Assembly (NCBI GenBank): GCA_036365145.1
Contig: JAEOAD010000004.1
Span: 48,018,001 to 48,082,000 of the forward strand
Length of the DNA stretch: 64,000 nt
Direction of reading: 5' to 3'
Source: Orientallactaga sibirica
Lineage: Eukaryota > Chordata > Mammalia > Rodentia > Dipodidae
In this document: positions 21,806-34,102 of the stretch, one piece after another
Layout of the letters: each line of letters opens with the position of its first letter
How positions within the stretch are numbered: the stretch's first letter is position 1
Made by a program: the position numbers and the translations under genes
Notes under the pieces: model-generated
Database searches by the model: none
What the model was told of the DNA's origin: nothing
The model's input: the letters and a program-made list of their open reading frames with translations, nothing else

Positions 21806-22037
21806 TATTTAAAAAAATATTTTAAAATTTATTTCAAAGTGAGTGACAGAGAAAGAGAGAGGGGAAAAAAGGCAGGCAGAGAGAACATGGGCATGCCAGC
21901 CTCTCCAGCTTCTGCAAGCAAACTCCAGATGTGTGTGCCACCTTGTGCATCTGGCTTATATGGGTCCTGGGGAATCCAGCCTGGATCCTTAGGCGTTGCA
22001 GGCAAATGCCTTAACCGCTAAGCCATCTCTCCAGCCC
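21806..22037 (-). mobile_element. B2-like tRNA SINE
   Basis: Reverse complete copy ending 'taagccatctctccagccc'. Confidence 0.93.
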
Positions 22038-22182
22038 TGCAGTCATTTTTCAGTGGGGCCTCTCTGGTTATCACTGGGCTGCTCTGGTACCTAAAGGAGG
22101 CAAAGAGCTTCCTCAGTGTGGCCCCACCCTAATGCATCTTTGTTACTTTTAATTTTTTTATAATGATATTTCATTGTGATTT

Positions 22183-22400
22183 AAAAAATATTTTATTTCA
22201 TTTATTTACTTATTTTTGAGAGAGAAGCATATAGGGAGAGAGAGAATGGGCACACCAGTGTCTTCAGCCACTGCAAATGAACTGCAGATGCATTTGTGCC
22301 ACCTTTATGCATCTGGTTTACGTGGGGTTCTGGAGAAGCAGCCTTGCGTCCTTAGGCTTTGTAGGCAAATCCCTTAACCACTGAGCCATCTCTCCAGCCC
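22183..22400 (-). mobile_element. B2-like tRNA SINE with TSD
   Basis: Reverse copy flanked by ttcattgtgattt (22170-22182) and ttcactgtgattt (22401-22413). Confidence 0.93.
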
Positions 22401-22429
22401 TTCACTGTGATTTTATATTATATTTATTT

Positions 22430-22556
22430 ACTTTTTTTTTGAAACAGCTCAGGCTGACCTTCAGCTCCATATGTAGCTGAGAATGACCTTGAACTTCTTC
22501 CTTCTTTCTCTATTTCCCAAGTGCTAGGATTATGGGCATATGCCACCATGCTCATT
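22430..22556 (-). mobile_element. Old B1-related fragment
   Basis: Diverged reverse copy: 'gctcaggctgaccttcagct', 'caagtgctaggattatgggc', 'tgccaccatgctca'. Confidence 0.7.
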
Positions 22557-22574
22557 GTGATGTTTGTTTTCGTC

Positions 22575-22722
22575 CCCTAAGGTAGGTAGGATTTCACGAT
22601 AACCCAGGCTGACCTGGAACTCATTCTGTACCTCCAGGTTGGCCTCAAACTCATAGCAATCCTCCTACCTCTGCCTTCCCATGCTGGGGTTAAAGGTGTG
22701 TGCACCACCCACACCCGGCCTG
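22575..22722 (-). mobile_element. B1 SINE
   Basis: Reverse monomer, diverged head ('gtgtgtgcaccacccacacc'). Confidence 0.88.
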
Positions 22723-22729
22723 ATTTTTG

Positions 22730-22920
22730 AAAATATTTACTTATTTATTTATAAGTAGAGAGAGAAGAGAGACAGAGAGAATGAGCATGCCAGGGCCTCT
22801 AGAAAACAAAATGCACTACTTTGTGCATTTGGCTTTACATGGATACTAGGCAATCAATCCCTGGTTATTAGTCTTTGCAGGCAAGCACCTTAACCACTGA
22901 ACCATCTCTTCAGCCCCCCC
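22730..22920 (-). mobile_element. B2-like tRNA SINE
   Basis: Reverse copy lacking about 35 bp in the centre; head 'gaaccatctcttcagcccc' runs into a C-run. Confidence 0.88.
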
Positions 22921-22992
22921 CCCTTTTTCCCACAGTACCCTTATCACAATGTTACACTGGGCATGAAAGCTCAAGTTCAAGACCTGACCAAA

Positions 22993-23123
22993 AGCTGGAC
23001 ATGGTGACGCATGCCTGCAACCCCCAACCCCAGCACTCAGGAAACTGAGACAGAAGCATTGGCACAAGGTTGAAGTCAGCCTGGGCTATAGACAGACTTT
23101 TCTCAAAAACCCAAGCGCGTGCG

Positions 23124-23160
<37 letters not shown>
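22993..23160 (+). mobile_element. B1-like element with (CA)n tail
   Basis: Diverged B1 ('gctggacatggtgacgcatg', 'gtcagcctgggctatagaca') whose A-rich tail has become gcgcgt plus a (CA)17 microsatellite at 23126-23160. Confidence 0.75.
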
Positions 23161-23164
<4 letters not shown>

Positions 23165-23770
23165 AAAATCTGTAACCCCCTACACAGCATTTCTGGCAGC
23201 TTCCATTTTCATGACATTGTGCTAGAAACATGCATGGGGAAATCCTGCTGTGTCATTGCCTAGGAGGAAAGCGATGCTTTCAGCAAGTTCGTGGGACCGC
23301 AGAAACACTCAGCACCAGCTCTCAGCTCTCTTAAGACTTTGTGTGAGAACCTCTTCTTTCCCTAAGGTTGTGCCCATTATTTTTGATAATGAGACGATCC
23401 GAATTTAAAACATTCTATGGAAGACCCAGTGAATTGACTTCCGTAATAAAAGATAAGACTGCTTTCTGTGACTTGGCTGTTACAGAAATACATAGAGTAA
23501 GAAGGGCCTTAGGCAGTATTGTCACGAGCTGTCTCTAACAGACTGTTGACACTCCTATTCAAATTACTGCTACCCTTCTCTGACAACTAGGGTAAATTAA
23601 GTAACCCATAAAGAAAAAGCTCAGCTTTCCTCCACAGCCATTTTGTAAGATTGTTATGACAGAACTGTGCATGCAATTAACGTAGTATAATTAATGACTA
23701 CTGATTACTGCAAACTCGTCACATACTAGTTGCTCAACATTAGATAGCAGTCATCATTCAGCGTCACATC
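23161..23770. other. Intergenic stretch, nothing recognised
   Basis: No repeat, exon or RNA gene identified. Confidence 0.4.
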
Positions 23771-23779
23771 ACCTTGGTT

Positions 23780-24025
23780 TTTTTTTTTTAAAATATTTCT
23801 TTTTATTATTTATTTATTTATTTGAGAGAAAGAGAGAGAGAGAGAGACAGAATGATAGAAGAGAAACAGAGAGAGAATGGGCATGTCATGGCCTCCAGCC
23901 ACTGCAAACAAACTCCAGACGCATGTGCCCCTTGCGATCTGGCTTACATGGGTCCTGGGGAATCGAACCTGTGTCCTTTGGCTTTGCATGCAAATGATTT
24001 AACTGCTTAGAGATCCCTCCAGCCC
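23780..24025 (-). mobile_element. B2-like tRNA SINE with TSD
   Basis: Reverse copy with (TTTA)n and (GA)n; 'ccttggttttt' occurs on both sides. Confidence 0.92.
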
Positions 24026-24036
24026 TGCCTTGGTTT

Positions 24037-24885
24037 TTGCAAGTATTCAGAAAGGAGGTGCTGGATACTCCTTCTCTTTCCTGGTTATTCTCTGGGGTCT
24101 GTTTTCCTGCTGTACAACAGAACTCTCCTCTTTTTCAAAACAGAGGAGACCCATTTCTTCTTGTTCATGTCTTGCTCTGTCCCAAATCTGACCAAGACTA
24201 TGATTCCAGAACCCCAACCCCACACCTTTCCGGTCCTTTGTTCCCTTTTCTTTGCAATTATCTGGTGGTAATTTCTTTGAAATTAGGAGGTGTGTCAGAG
24301 CTCTAAGGGCCTTGTAGCTCTGGCACTCCTGACACTAGTGTTCTTGGAGGCCAGTCTTCTATCCTTTAGCTCTGCTTCTCCCTCCTCACAGCCCTTCAGG
24401 TAGGACATTCTACAGAGAAGGGGCTTAGAGAATGGTGAGCAGTGCCTGGCATATCCCACAGGTCTTGAGTCTTCTTTTCATCATCCTCTGTGCCCTTCTT
24501 GTCACACTTACAACACTGGGAAGAACAAAAGTCTGAATATCATGTTTGCCCTTATTTTTGACCAGTCCATTCAAATAACAGATTAAGATGACTTCCAGTT
24601 ACTTCTGCCACAAACCTACATGAATTTTATAAGGTGCTTACAAAATAAAGAACAGCTGCCATTTATTAGCATGATGCTAAACCTTGATATGATTTCATTG
24701 TTTAATTCGTAAAACAAGCTGAGGCGGTACTCTTCTTATACCCATTCTACAGCATGGGTTTAGAGAAATTAGGAAACTTGCCAGTGGTTAAGCCAATGCT
24801 AAGGGAAGAGCTGGGTTTTAACTAAGGAAGTTCCAATCAAAAGTATTCGTTCTTGAGCCCTTATGAAGAAATCCATGTTCACATA
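24037..24885. other. Intergenic stretch, nothing recognised
   Basis: No repeat identified; an 89-codon frame at 24037-24306 has no recognisable features. Confidence 0.4.
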
Positions 24886-24888
24886 CTA

Positions 24889-25049
24889 TTTTTTTTTTTT
24901 TTTTTTTTTTTTTTAAGTAGGGTCTTGCTCTAAGCTCAGGCTGACCTGGAATTCACTATGTAGTCTCAGGGTGGCCTTGAACTCATGGCGATCCTCCTAC
25001 CTCTGCTTCCCAACTGCTGGGATTAAAGGTGTGCGCAACCACGCCTGGC
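24889..25049 (-). mobile_element. B1 SINE
   Basis: Reverse monomer with a 23-nt T tail. Confidence 0.93.
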
Positions 25050-25130
25050 TCATATACATTTCTCACAAGATTTTTAAAGTACTCATCGAAGATTCTTTGA
25101 GGCAAGAAGATAATGACCACTTTTTACATT

Positions 25131-25369
25131 CTTTAAAAAAATATTTTATTTATTTGCAAGCAGAGAGATGAGAAAGGGAGAAAGAAAGAGAGAGAGAGAC
25201 AGAGAGAGAGGGAGGGACAGAATGGGTGCACCAGGGCCTCTATCCATGAATGAACTCCAGATTCAAGTGCCACTTTGCACATCTGGCTTATGTGGATACT
25301 GGGGAACTGAACCCCTGTTGTTAGACTTTGCAGGCAAGCACCTTAACAGCTGAACCATCTCTACAGCCC
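25131..25369 (-). mobile_element. B2-like tRNA SINE
   Basis: Reverse copy with a long (GA)n-rich region and 'gaaccatctctacagcccc' head. Confidence 0.92.
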
Positions 25370-25373
25370 CAGG

Positions 25374-25541
25374 TTTTGTGTTTTTCTGTTTTGTTTTGTT
25401 TCTTTGAGGAAATCTCACTTTAGCCCAGGCTGACCTGGAACTCTTACTCTGTAGTTCTAGGCAGGCCTTGAACTCAAAGCAATCCTCCTACCTCTGCCTC
25501 CTGAGTGCTTGAATTAAAGATGTGTGCCACCAAACCTGGCA
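25374..25541 (-). mobile_element. B1 SINE
   Basis: Reverse monomer wedged between two B2-like copies. Confidence 0.9.
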
Positions 25542-25544
25542 CAT

Positions 25545-25753
25545 TCTTTTTTTAAAAAATTTATTTACTTGAAAGAGAAAGAGAGAGAGATTGAGACAAT
25601 GTGCACAACATGGTTTCTTGCCTCTGCAAACAAACTCCAGATGCATGCATCACTTTGTGCATTTGGCTTCACATGCATACTGGGGAATCAATTCCAGGCT
25701 TATAAGCTTTGAAAGCAAGTGCTTTTAATCACTGAGCCATCTCTCCAGCCCCT
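25545..25753 (-). mobile_element. B2-like tRNA SINE with TSD
   Basis: Reverse copy; acattct at its left edge recurs after the head 'gagccatctctccagccc'. Confidence 0.92.
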
Positions 25754-25759
25754 ACATTC

Positions 25760-26984
25760 TATAATTTTAATAAAACAATGTCACATTAATGCCGTCCCAT
25801 AGCATCATAACCGTGCACACAAACTGAGTGACTTCAACAACAGAATTTTATTGTCCTATTTCTGGAGACAAAATGTCAGAAATCAAGGTGGTAGAGTCAG
25901 GGTTGACTCCTCACTGGCGATGATAGGAGGATGTGTTCCAAGCCCTTCTGGACTGTTGGTTGTAGATAACTACCTTGCCCTGTGTATATTACTGTATTTC
26001 TTCTAAGCATATCTATCTCTGTGTCCAAATGTCCCCTTCTTATGAGGTCCACTCTAATTAACGACTTCATTTTAACTTGATTATTTCTGTAAAGACTCAT
26101 TTTGAGGAACTGGGGTTTAGAACACTCACATACATACACCATATATAAATACGTGTGTGTCCGTGTGGGGGGAGGAGGTGGAACATTTCAGCCCACATAG
26201 CTGCTCTCTGTCATTTTGAGGCAATAATCGGCATGATGGGTCCATTTCCTCATAGCAGGGAAGTGGTTGGTTAACAGAGAACTGTCAAAAAAGTTTAGCT
26301 TGTAGAATAAAATACAGCAACTTTGTTGAAGCTGCTTTTAGCTAAGTTGATCTTTTGGTATTGAAGAACAAAAACAGAAAGAACAGGTTTAAGAAATAAA
26401 GAAATACAAAGAAAATTTCAGTCATTTAGTAGCCCAGGCCTGCTGACGTCCTGGAACTGACCCTCAGTGAGTGAAACCCTCTTTGGAAATTAGATTTCCC
26501 CACAAGGAGATATAGCCTTTTTCTAAATGGCCTCCTAAAAGAGTCAATTAACTTCATGTAGGGGAACAACTTACCGTCACAATCATTTAATGATAGAGGA
26601 ATGATTCCTCTTTAAACTGACACTGTTGATAAATGACACGGTACTCTTAAGATGTGTTTGTAATCAACACTCTATATAGAGTAAAGATAATTAATTTGCT
26701 AAATTAGATAGGAAACTCGAGTATAGAGAATACTAATTTCAGCTTTAAGATATATTTAATGAAAGATTAATGGTATGGTTATTTAATCACTTTGTATGTT
26801 GGTCTGTTAAGTCAGGGATGATGAAATGAACAGATGGAATCATCGCTAAATAGCTATTGCTTCAGATGGGATGGTTTTGAAAGTGACCTCTATGAACATT
26901 ACTATCTATGGGTCCCTATGAGTCTTTTCTTCACTAAAAGTTGAACTCATTGTTTAGCAATGTAGAGAAAAGTTTATAAAAATC
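25760..26984. other. SINE-free intergenic segment, nothing recognised
   Basis: About 1.2 kb without a recognised repeat, mostly AT-rich from 26.3 kb. No gene-like frame. Confidence 0.4.
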
Positions 26985-27002
26985 TAGTTTTGCTATTTCT
27001 TT

Positions 27003-27288
27003 TTTTAAATTATTTTTTATTTATTTTTGGATAGAGACACAGAGAGAGAGAGAGAGACAGAGAGGGAGAGGGAGACAGATAGAGATGGGCGTGCCAGCAG
27101 TCTTTTAGCTGCTGTGAATGAAATCCAGATGTGTGCGCCCCCTTGTGGGCAAGTGCGGCTTTGCGGCCTTGCGTCACTTTGCATCTGGCTAAACGTGGGA
27201 CCTGGAGATTGGAACCGCTGGAGATTGGAACCAGCGTTCTTAGGCTTAGCAGGCAGGCGCCTTAACCGCTAAGCCATCTCTCCAGCCC
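27003..27288 (-). mobile_element. B2-like SINE, long subfamily, with TSD
   Basis: Reverse copy carrying a private 16-bp tandem duplication of ctggagattggaacc at 27202-27233. Flanked by tagttttgcta on both sides. Confidence 0.95.
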
Positions 27289-27695
27289 ATAGTTTTGCTA
27301 CTATTTCTATAAAAAGATCAGGGAGTTCTCTCTCTGAGCATCTATATCTGCCTCTCAGGAAGGACACACAAGGAACTCTTCACTAGGGCTTGAGGTGGGA
27401 TTAAGTTTTTATTGCATAACCTTTGCATGGTTTTATTGATTTATTTATACCATGTCCATTTGTAAACTTGTTTTAACAAGTACAGCCTTCTCTCACTATC
27501 CCTGATGGACTGGTTCTAAAATTTCCCACAGTCACAAAAAATATAAGCCCACTAAAGTCTTATATAAAATGATGTAGCATCCACATAAATCTATACCCAT
27601 TCTCCTAGGCACTACATTTTTTCAATTTCTGAGATTTATTACCATCTATCCTTTTAAAAAAATCAACTCTATTCTTAGAACCAACCTTATTAAAA

Positions 27696-27848
27696 GCCGG
27701 GCATGGTGGTGCATGCCTTTAATCCCAACACTTGGGAGGCAGAGGTTGGAGGATCACCATGAGTTCAAGGCCACCCTGAGATGACATAGTGAATTCCAGG
27801 TTAGCCTGAGCTAGAGCGAGACTCTACCTCGAAAAACAAAACAAAAAA
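27696..27848 (+). mobile_element. B1 SINE
   Basis: Complete, little-diverged monomer beginning 'gccgggcatggtggtgcatg'. Confidence 0.95.
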
Positions 27849-28029
27849 GGAACCACCCTTATTGATAGCATCATTTTGAAAGGTCTGCACCATATTCTTT
27901 CTTATATATATGAAAACTCATACTTAACAATGAGCTCTGGGTTGCAAGAGAGGATTTATTTTTGCACCGGTCTTTAAGTCTTTGTCCATCAGTTCAACAA
28001 AGACAAGGACACACGTTGTGGGCACTTCT

Positions 28030-28163
28030 TTTTGATGACAGAATTTCATGTATCCCAGGCTGGTCTCAAACTTGCTAATTAGCAGAGGATGACCTTGAAC
28101 TTCTGATCATCCTGCATTCTCTCCCAAGTGCCAGGATTATAGGCATGTGCTACCACATCAGGT
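28030..28163 (-). mobile_element. Old B1-related fragment
   Basis: Reverse, diverged: 'tatcccaggctggtctcaaa', 'caagtgccaggattataggc'. Confidence 0.65.
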
Positions 28164-28164
28164 T

Positions 28165-29280
28165 TATATGGTACCATGGACTAAACCCAAGGCTTTATAT
28201 ATGTAGTCTTTATACAAGCAGTCTATTAGTTGTCTGTATCTCCAACCTCTCCAATATACTGCAAATCATCTCTAGATGATTTACAATACCAAATTTAATG
28301 TGGATGCTACATAAAGTAGTTATGTTATTTAGGGAATAGTAACAGGAGAAAGTCTGTACAAGTTCAGTACAGATGTGTTTTTCAGAAGTTGTTGTCAGTC
28401 TGTGATTGGTTGAACCCACTGTTGCAGAACCCGTGGAAATAGAAGCACTTATCTCTGGTAAGAAAACACATACACACAGCTGAGCGACTGTGGACCCCAG
28501 ATTGTAAATTCCCCCAGGAATCCTTCCGGCTCATTTTTGTGCCAATGCTGGGGCTGCCTCTGGGTCAGGTGATAAGTCTAACTCAGGTTCACTTTGATTT
28601 CATTCTCTCCCCACTCAGCACCCCCTGCTCTCCCCTGCCAGAGGCTAAGGCAAGATTTCAGCTTTCAGAGCTTGAAGAAATGTTCTTTTGCACCTCCTGA
28701 GAGCTGGCTTGTTTCCCATGGCTGTGTACTGGCTCTATCTGAGGAAAGCCGCTTTCCAATCACAGATTCAGAGATGCTTCAGCATCTGCCCATCTCCATG
28801 GAGCCTGCAAGCTCCTCCTCATACTTCTTTAGTTTCTTTTGCCTCATCCTTACACCACAGGCTGGCTTACCCACAGCATCTGGCTGTAGTAAAAAACTTA
28901 CTGTTGGGTGGGAAGAGGAGGCCCAAAGAAAAGTTGAGTACGTGGGGGTGAGGGGTAGAAATCTGACCCAGAAAGCTTACTTATTCCATTCAGAATGGAT
29001 ATTGCAATTTGTGAAACATGAAGATACTAGGTACATTCCTGTCAGGAAGAGAAGCTAAATTTCTGAGATGGTTGCTTGCAGCAGGGAGGTGGAGAGCAAG
29101 TACAAAACGAGAAACATCCTCTCAAGGGTCCCAGAGCATGGAGAAGGGATCTGGGGGCCGCTGGCCAGGATGCTTGTCTTTTGGTTTCAGCACTCAGAGC
29201 TTGCAAGTTGCCAATTTAGGATGGTTCCAGTGTACAGAAAGTACTCAAAATAAGAGCACTTGGGATTTAAAAATCTCTTG
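28165..29280. other. SINE-free intergenic segment, nothing recognised
   Basis: About 1.1 kb without recognised repeats. A 154-codon frame at 28594-29058 is Ser/Pro/Phe-rich with no known domain, and no splice or promoter context supports it. Confidence 0.4.
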
Positions 29281-29452
29281 TGGGCGTGGTAGGACATGGC
29301 TTTAATTCCAGCACTTGATGGGCAGAGGAAGGAGGATCACTGTGAGTTCAAGGCCACCCTGAGACTCCATAGTGAACTCCAGGTCAGCTTGGACCAGAGT
29401 GAAACCCTACCTTGAAAAACTAAACAAACAAACAAACAAACAAAACAAAACC
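29281..29452 (+). mobile_element. B1 SINE
   Basis: Forward monomer with (CAAA)n tail at 29420-29445. Confidence 0.92.
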
Positions 29453-29501
29453 AAAAAAACAAGTTCAATGAGGAAAAAAAAAAACCAAACAAGAGTTCAG
29501 C

Positions 29502-29700
29502 GAGGGCTAGAGAGATGGCTTAGTGGCCAAGACTCTTGCCTGCAAAACCTAAGGACCCAGGTTCAATTCCCCAGTACCAACGTAAGCCAGGTGCACAAGG
29601 TGGTGCATTTGGAGTTCGTTTGCAGTGGCTGGAGGCTCTGGCATGCCCATTCTCTCTCTCTTTCTCTTTCACATAAGTAAATAAAATAAAAATATAAACA
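29502..29700 (+). mobile_element. B2-like tRNA SINE
   Basis: Forward complete copy beginning 'gagggctagagagatggctt'. Confidence 0.92.
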
Positions 29701-29730
29701 ATATTTTTTGCTTCATTTTTTTAAAAATCA

Positions 29731-29757
29731 AGCTGGGCGTGGTGGCTCATGCCTTTA
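29731..29757 (+). mobile_element. B1 5'-end fragment
   Basis: Only the first ~25 bp of a B1 (gctgggcgtggtggctcatg) before it abuts a reverse B2-like SINE; the remainder of the B1 does not reappear beyond that SINE. Confidence 0.8.
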
Positions 29758-29972
29758 TTTTTATTTATTTATTAGAGACAGAGAGGGAGGGAGAGGGAGA
29801 GAGAGAGAGAAACAGAGTGAGAATGGGCATGCTAGGGCCTCTAGGCACTGCAAACAAGCTCCAGATGCATGCGCCACCATGTGCATCTGGCTTATGTGGG
29901 ATCTGGAGAATCGAACTGGAGTCCTTAGGCTTCGCAGGCATGGACTTTAACGGCTAAGCCATCTCCAGCCCC
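29758..29972 (-). mobile_element. B2-like tRNA SINE joined to a B1 fragment
   Basis: Reverse complete copy with (TTTA)n 3' end directly joined to the B1 fragment; head 'taagccatctccagcccc'. Confidence 0.93.
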
Positions 29973-30093
29973 TAAAAAATATTTTTAAAAGTTTCAACGA
30001 ATGAGAAGCATTATTATTATGGATGGCAGCGGAAGTGATGTCCCATTCTTCTCTCTCCACCACAGCAGATTTGACTCAGAAGTAATAAAATGT

Positions 30094-30236
30094 GGCCGAC
30101 TGTGGTGGCGCACACCTTTAATCCTAGCACTCAGGAGGCAGAGGTAAGAGGATCATCATGAGTTCGAGGCCACCCTGAGACTACATTGTGAATTCCAGGT
30201 CAGCCTGAGCTAGAGTGAGACCCTACCTTGAAAAAC

Positions 30237-30268
<32 letters not shown>
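30094..30268 (+). mobile_element. B1 SINE with long A-tail and TSD
   Basis: Complete monomer with an A-run of about 33 nt at 30238-30270. Direct repeats aagtaataaaatgt at 30080-30093 and 30269-30282 flank it. The long pure tail suggests recent insertion. Confidence 0.96.
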
Positions 30269-30274
<6 letters not shown>

Positions 30275-30282
30275 TAAAATGT

Positions 30283-31589
30283 TCTAGCAACTAGAGCTAA
30301 TTGACAAGGCCATTAGAAGGTGGTGACCTTTCATTCTTCAGTAGTATTGAAGTAGAAACTTGTCACGCTGGGAATGTACTTAGTAAAATGTCCCTACGCG
30401 ACAGATGCTGGGCTATTTGATCTCTTCTAGTCAAATTACAAGGTCCAGCCACTTCCTAGTATTTCTTAGATTGCAGCATGGAGGCACAGTGTGGTCTGGA
30501 ACTCATTCTGGCTGGGATGCCATATTTCTGTCATTGGTTAGCCCTAGCCACACTGCCTAGCACAGTTGATTCACTGAAAATCCAGTATCATGAAGCATGA
30601 TATTTGTGGTACCCTAATCTTTGGTCTTTTTCTTTTTGCTTGTTCTTAAAAACTGGAAGAGTCACTTCTTGATTTTGTCAGGAAAGTGGATTAAGGCCTT
30701 TATTAAAATTCACAAAAGGAGATTATAAGTAAATTCCTCAAACAACTAACAACAAATAAACAAAATATTCAATAACAAAGAGGAAAAATGAGGAAAAAGA
30801 AAAATATTCAGAAACAGGTAGAAAAGTTCAGAGTTTAGAAAATACTACCTTGAAAAACAAAAAAAATGATTTTAGAGAATCTGTATAAATTCTTTTATTA
30901 CAAGTGAGAGAAATTAAAATCTAGAATATAGAAAAACATTTTTTAATATTTATCAAAATCATATCACTTGTATGCATAATCATTACTGAGTAGGTAAGAC
31001 CAATAATGTTAGACTGATTCAATACAAGTTTTGTTTTTGTACAACCAGAATCGAAGGGAAGGGAAATACTCTGTAAGCCTCAGATACTTTGTAACACAGT
31101 CTCTAAGCACAGACTCTGGCATTGACTGCCTGGGTTTGGATCCTGCCCACTCTTACTTCCACTATAACCTTGGGAAAATTGTCCACTTTGATATGATTTA
31201 ATTTCTCCATCTCTAAAAACCATACTTGACTGAGCTGTAGTTAGGGCGAGATCATTCATGCAGCATATAGCAAATGTACTAAGAATCTGACGTACACTAA
31301 TTATTAAATAACTTCCCAGTATGTTTCCTACTGTACTAGTGTGGAGTTGTCTGGTTCATGTCCCAGGCGCTACTATTCACTGGTTGGCATTATACTCAAG
31401 TAATACTTGCTATCTAGGAGGAAAAACAAACCTAAGGGGTGGAGAGTAGATTTTTCCTACATATGGGACTTGATGGCTTATGTCCACAATTTATGCTAGA
31501 TATCCATAGTGTAATTCTTTCTGTATACAATTTCTCCAAAGAAAATGAGATGGAACAGTTTAAGGCAGCTGTTGACTACAGAAAGTGAC
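30283..31589. other. AT-rich intergenic stretch, nothing recognised
   Basis: About 1.3 kb without SINEs or gene-like frames. Confidence 0.4.
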
Positions 31590-32635
31590 AGAATGCGATA
31601 TAGCCCTGGCGAAGACATGATCAGAAACTGTTTCCATGATGATTCTAAATATCATCAATCTGACAGCCAGAGATGAACCATCACAAGTTCACACCACAGC
31701 AACTTGACACTTAAACATGATACTTCTATAACCATAACCTTTTACCCCCTGTTCCCATAAGCTCATGGCCATCTCATAATGGAAATTGTATTCAGTTCAA
31801 CTTCAAAAGTCTCTATTCTTTAACAGTTCCAGTTCTGTTAAGTCTCATCTGAGCCAAGTGTGGTGGCTTATGCCTTTAATCCCACCACTTGGGAGGCAGA
31901 GGATTGCCATGAGTTTGAGGCTACCCTGAGATTACATAGTGGGCTAGAGTGAGACCCTGCCTCAAAACAAACAAACAAACAAACAAACAAACAAACAAAC
32001 AAACAAATCAAAAACAAAAGCCTCATCTGAGACTCCTATAACATCACAAAACAAGTTACATACTTCCAATACACTTTGGCACAAAGTGAACAGTCCTAAT
32101 CCAAAAGGGAAAGAATGGAGGCATAGCAAGGAATGATCTGACCAAAGACTGAAACCCAGCGAGGCATCTGGGACTCATGATAGAATCATCTGGGCTCCAA
32201 AAGGCTTGACTATCTCCACACTTCTGCTCTTTCTCCTGATCTAGATCTACCCCAAGCCTTCAGCTTTTCTTGGCAGATGTGCCATGAGACATATTACCCA
32301 ACCAGAAACAGCTTAAGGAAGAAAAGGGCGTTTTTTTTGGCTTATAGTTGTGAGGGAAGTTCACCATGCTTGGGAAAGCCTAGCAGGTGCAGGAAGCCAG
32401 AGTTGCTCCATCACATCAGCAGGACGTAGAGAGCAATAACTCCTGAATGCTCAGCTAGCTTTCTGCTTTTTATATAGGTTAGGAGCCTGCCCCATGGGAT
32501 GATGCCACTCACAGGTATGGCGAGTCCTCCCATACCGACTAATCCATTCGACAAAATCCCTCATGGACACGACCAGAGATTCTAAATCTGGTCAAGTTGA
32601 CAACCAGAGATTAACCATTATACCAAATAACTAGG
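31590..32635. repeat. Unclassified long dispersed-repeat-like segment
   Basis: Phrases such as 'cccataagctcatggccatc', 'gggaaagaatggaggcatag', 'gcttatagttgtgagggaag' and 'ggcgagtcctcccatacc' recall a rodent dispersed LTR-type repeat. A B1 interrupts it. Family and borders are not established. Confidence 0.4.
31854..32021 (+). mobile_element. B1 SINE with (CAAA)n tail and TSD
   Basis: Forward monomer with short internal deletions and about ten CAAA units. ctcatctgag flanks it at 31844-31853 and 32022-32031 (approximate). Confidence 0.93.
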
Positions 32636-32762
32636 TAAAATGGGAACTTCCTAGAAAAGAGCATAAGGAAAAGTCTGAGGTGGCAGAGTAAGGAGGATAG
32701 TGGCCCAAAAGGAGGGTGATGAGAACTGCCAGGGCAACATGGTTTATGCTATGCAAATTAGT

Positions 32763-32893
32763 GGGTCTCATTCTAGCCCAGGCTGACCTGGAATTCACTA
32801 TGTAGTCTCATGGTGGCCTTGAACTCATGGTGATCCTCCCACCTCTGCCACTCAAGTGCTGGAATTAAAGGTGTGCACCATCATGCCTAACTC
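32763..32893 (-). mobile_element. B1 SINE
   Basis: Reverse monomer lacking its tail. Confidence 0.92.
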
Positions 32894-32899
32894 CATATT

Positions 32900-33134
32900 G
32901 TTTTTTTAATTTAATTTTTATTTATTAGAGAGAGAGAGAGAGATACAGAAATAGGCAGGTAGAAAAGGAGAGAGAGAGAGAGAATGGGTGTACCAGGGTC
33001 TCCAGTCACTGCAAACAAACTCCAGATGCATGCACCCCCTGTGCAGCTGGCTTATATGAATCCTGGGGAGTTGAACCTGGGTCCTTTGGCCTTGCAGGCA
33101 AGCGCCTTAACCACTAAGCCATCTCTCCAGCCCC
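32900..33134 (-). mobile_element. B2-like tRNA SINE
   Basis: Reverse complete copy; ccatatt occurs on both sides as a short target duplication. Confidence 0.93.
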
Positions 33135-33632
33135 CATATTAGTTTTTTAATCAAGTTGTAATGGAAACATAGTGAAGTGTTGAAGAAAGGGTGGTGGGGA
33201 GAGAAGTGGAATGATTGGATTTAATTCTGCTGCAGTGGGGAGAAATCATGGATGGAGTCCCAAGGTGCATGTTCTAAATGGGATAAGACGCGATGTAATG
33301 AATGACAGCTTGCACACAGGTGACTGCACTCCAGGAGTCAATGAGCTTGAGAGTGCGAGGAGATGAAATTGACAACAGCTGGTGCTGGCCTGGATAAAGA
33401 GCAGCTGAGGGATAAAACCTCAAGAGGGAAGCGTATCATAGGTGTCCCGACAGAGCTAGAAAAGATGGAGTTCGACTTTTAGATCAGATCAGAGGCAAGT
33501 TTAGAAGGATCACCTGGTCTCTCCAAACTGAGTCAGAAAATATTCTTCATGCTAGATTTGGCAGCAAACATCTCAACTAACCTCAGCCTTGGATCCCGGG
33601 AGAAGAGCTCTTAAGGCATCTTGGGAACTGGC
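33135..33632. other. Intergenic stretch, nothing recognised
   Basis: About 500 bp of unique-looking, purine-rich sequence. Confidence 0.4.
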
Positions 33633-33649
33633 CTCAGCCTCTGATTTTT

Positions 33650-33799
33650 TTTTTTTTTTTCTGAGGTAGGGTCTCACTCTGGCCCAGGCTGACCTGGAAC
33701 TCACTAGGTAGTCTCAGGGTGGACTTGAACTCACAGCAATCCTCCTACCTCTGCCTCCTGAGTGCTGGGATTAAAGGTGTGTGCCGCCACTACGCCCGG
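33650..33799 (-). mobile_element. B1 SINE with 17-bp TSD
   Basis: Reverse monomer flanked by ctcagcctctgattttt (33633-33649) and ctcagcctgtgattttt (33800-33816). Confidence 0.95.
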
Positions 33800-34102
33800 C
33801 TCAGCCTGTGATTTTTATCTTAGTTGAATGATTACATTCAGAAGGGAAGGATCATATACCCATTTTGTTCAATGCATAATGTTTCCTCAGATATTTGATA
33901 AAAATGATATTTCCTCAAGGATGTAGAAGATAAGAGATGATGGCAAGATGGAAGATGGTCCAGGAGACCATGCCTGAGATGCCAGATGCATGGACTTTTC
34001 CGCGTGTCCCCTGCCCTTGCATTTTTGTTCTGACTTATACCTCCATACCATAATCACTTCACCTTATCTACTCTATAAACTTTTTTTTTTTAAGTTGTTA
34101 GA

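Noticed and set aside
28594..29058. 154-codon open frame on the + strand
   Set aside because: No recognisable domain, Ser/Pro/Phe-biased, overlapping equally long frames in other phases, and no promoter, splice or conservation support.
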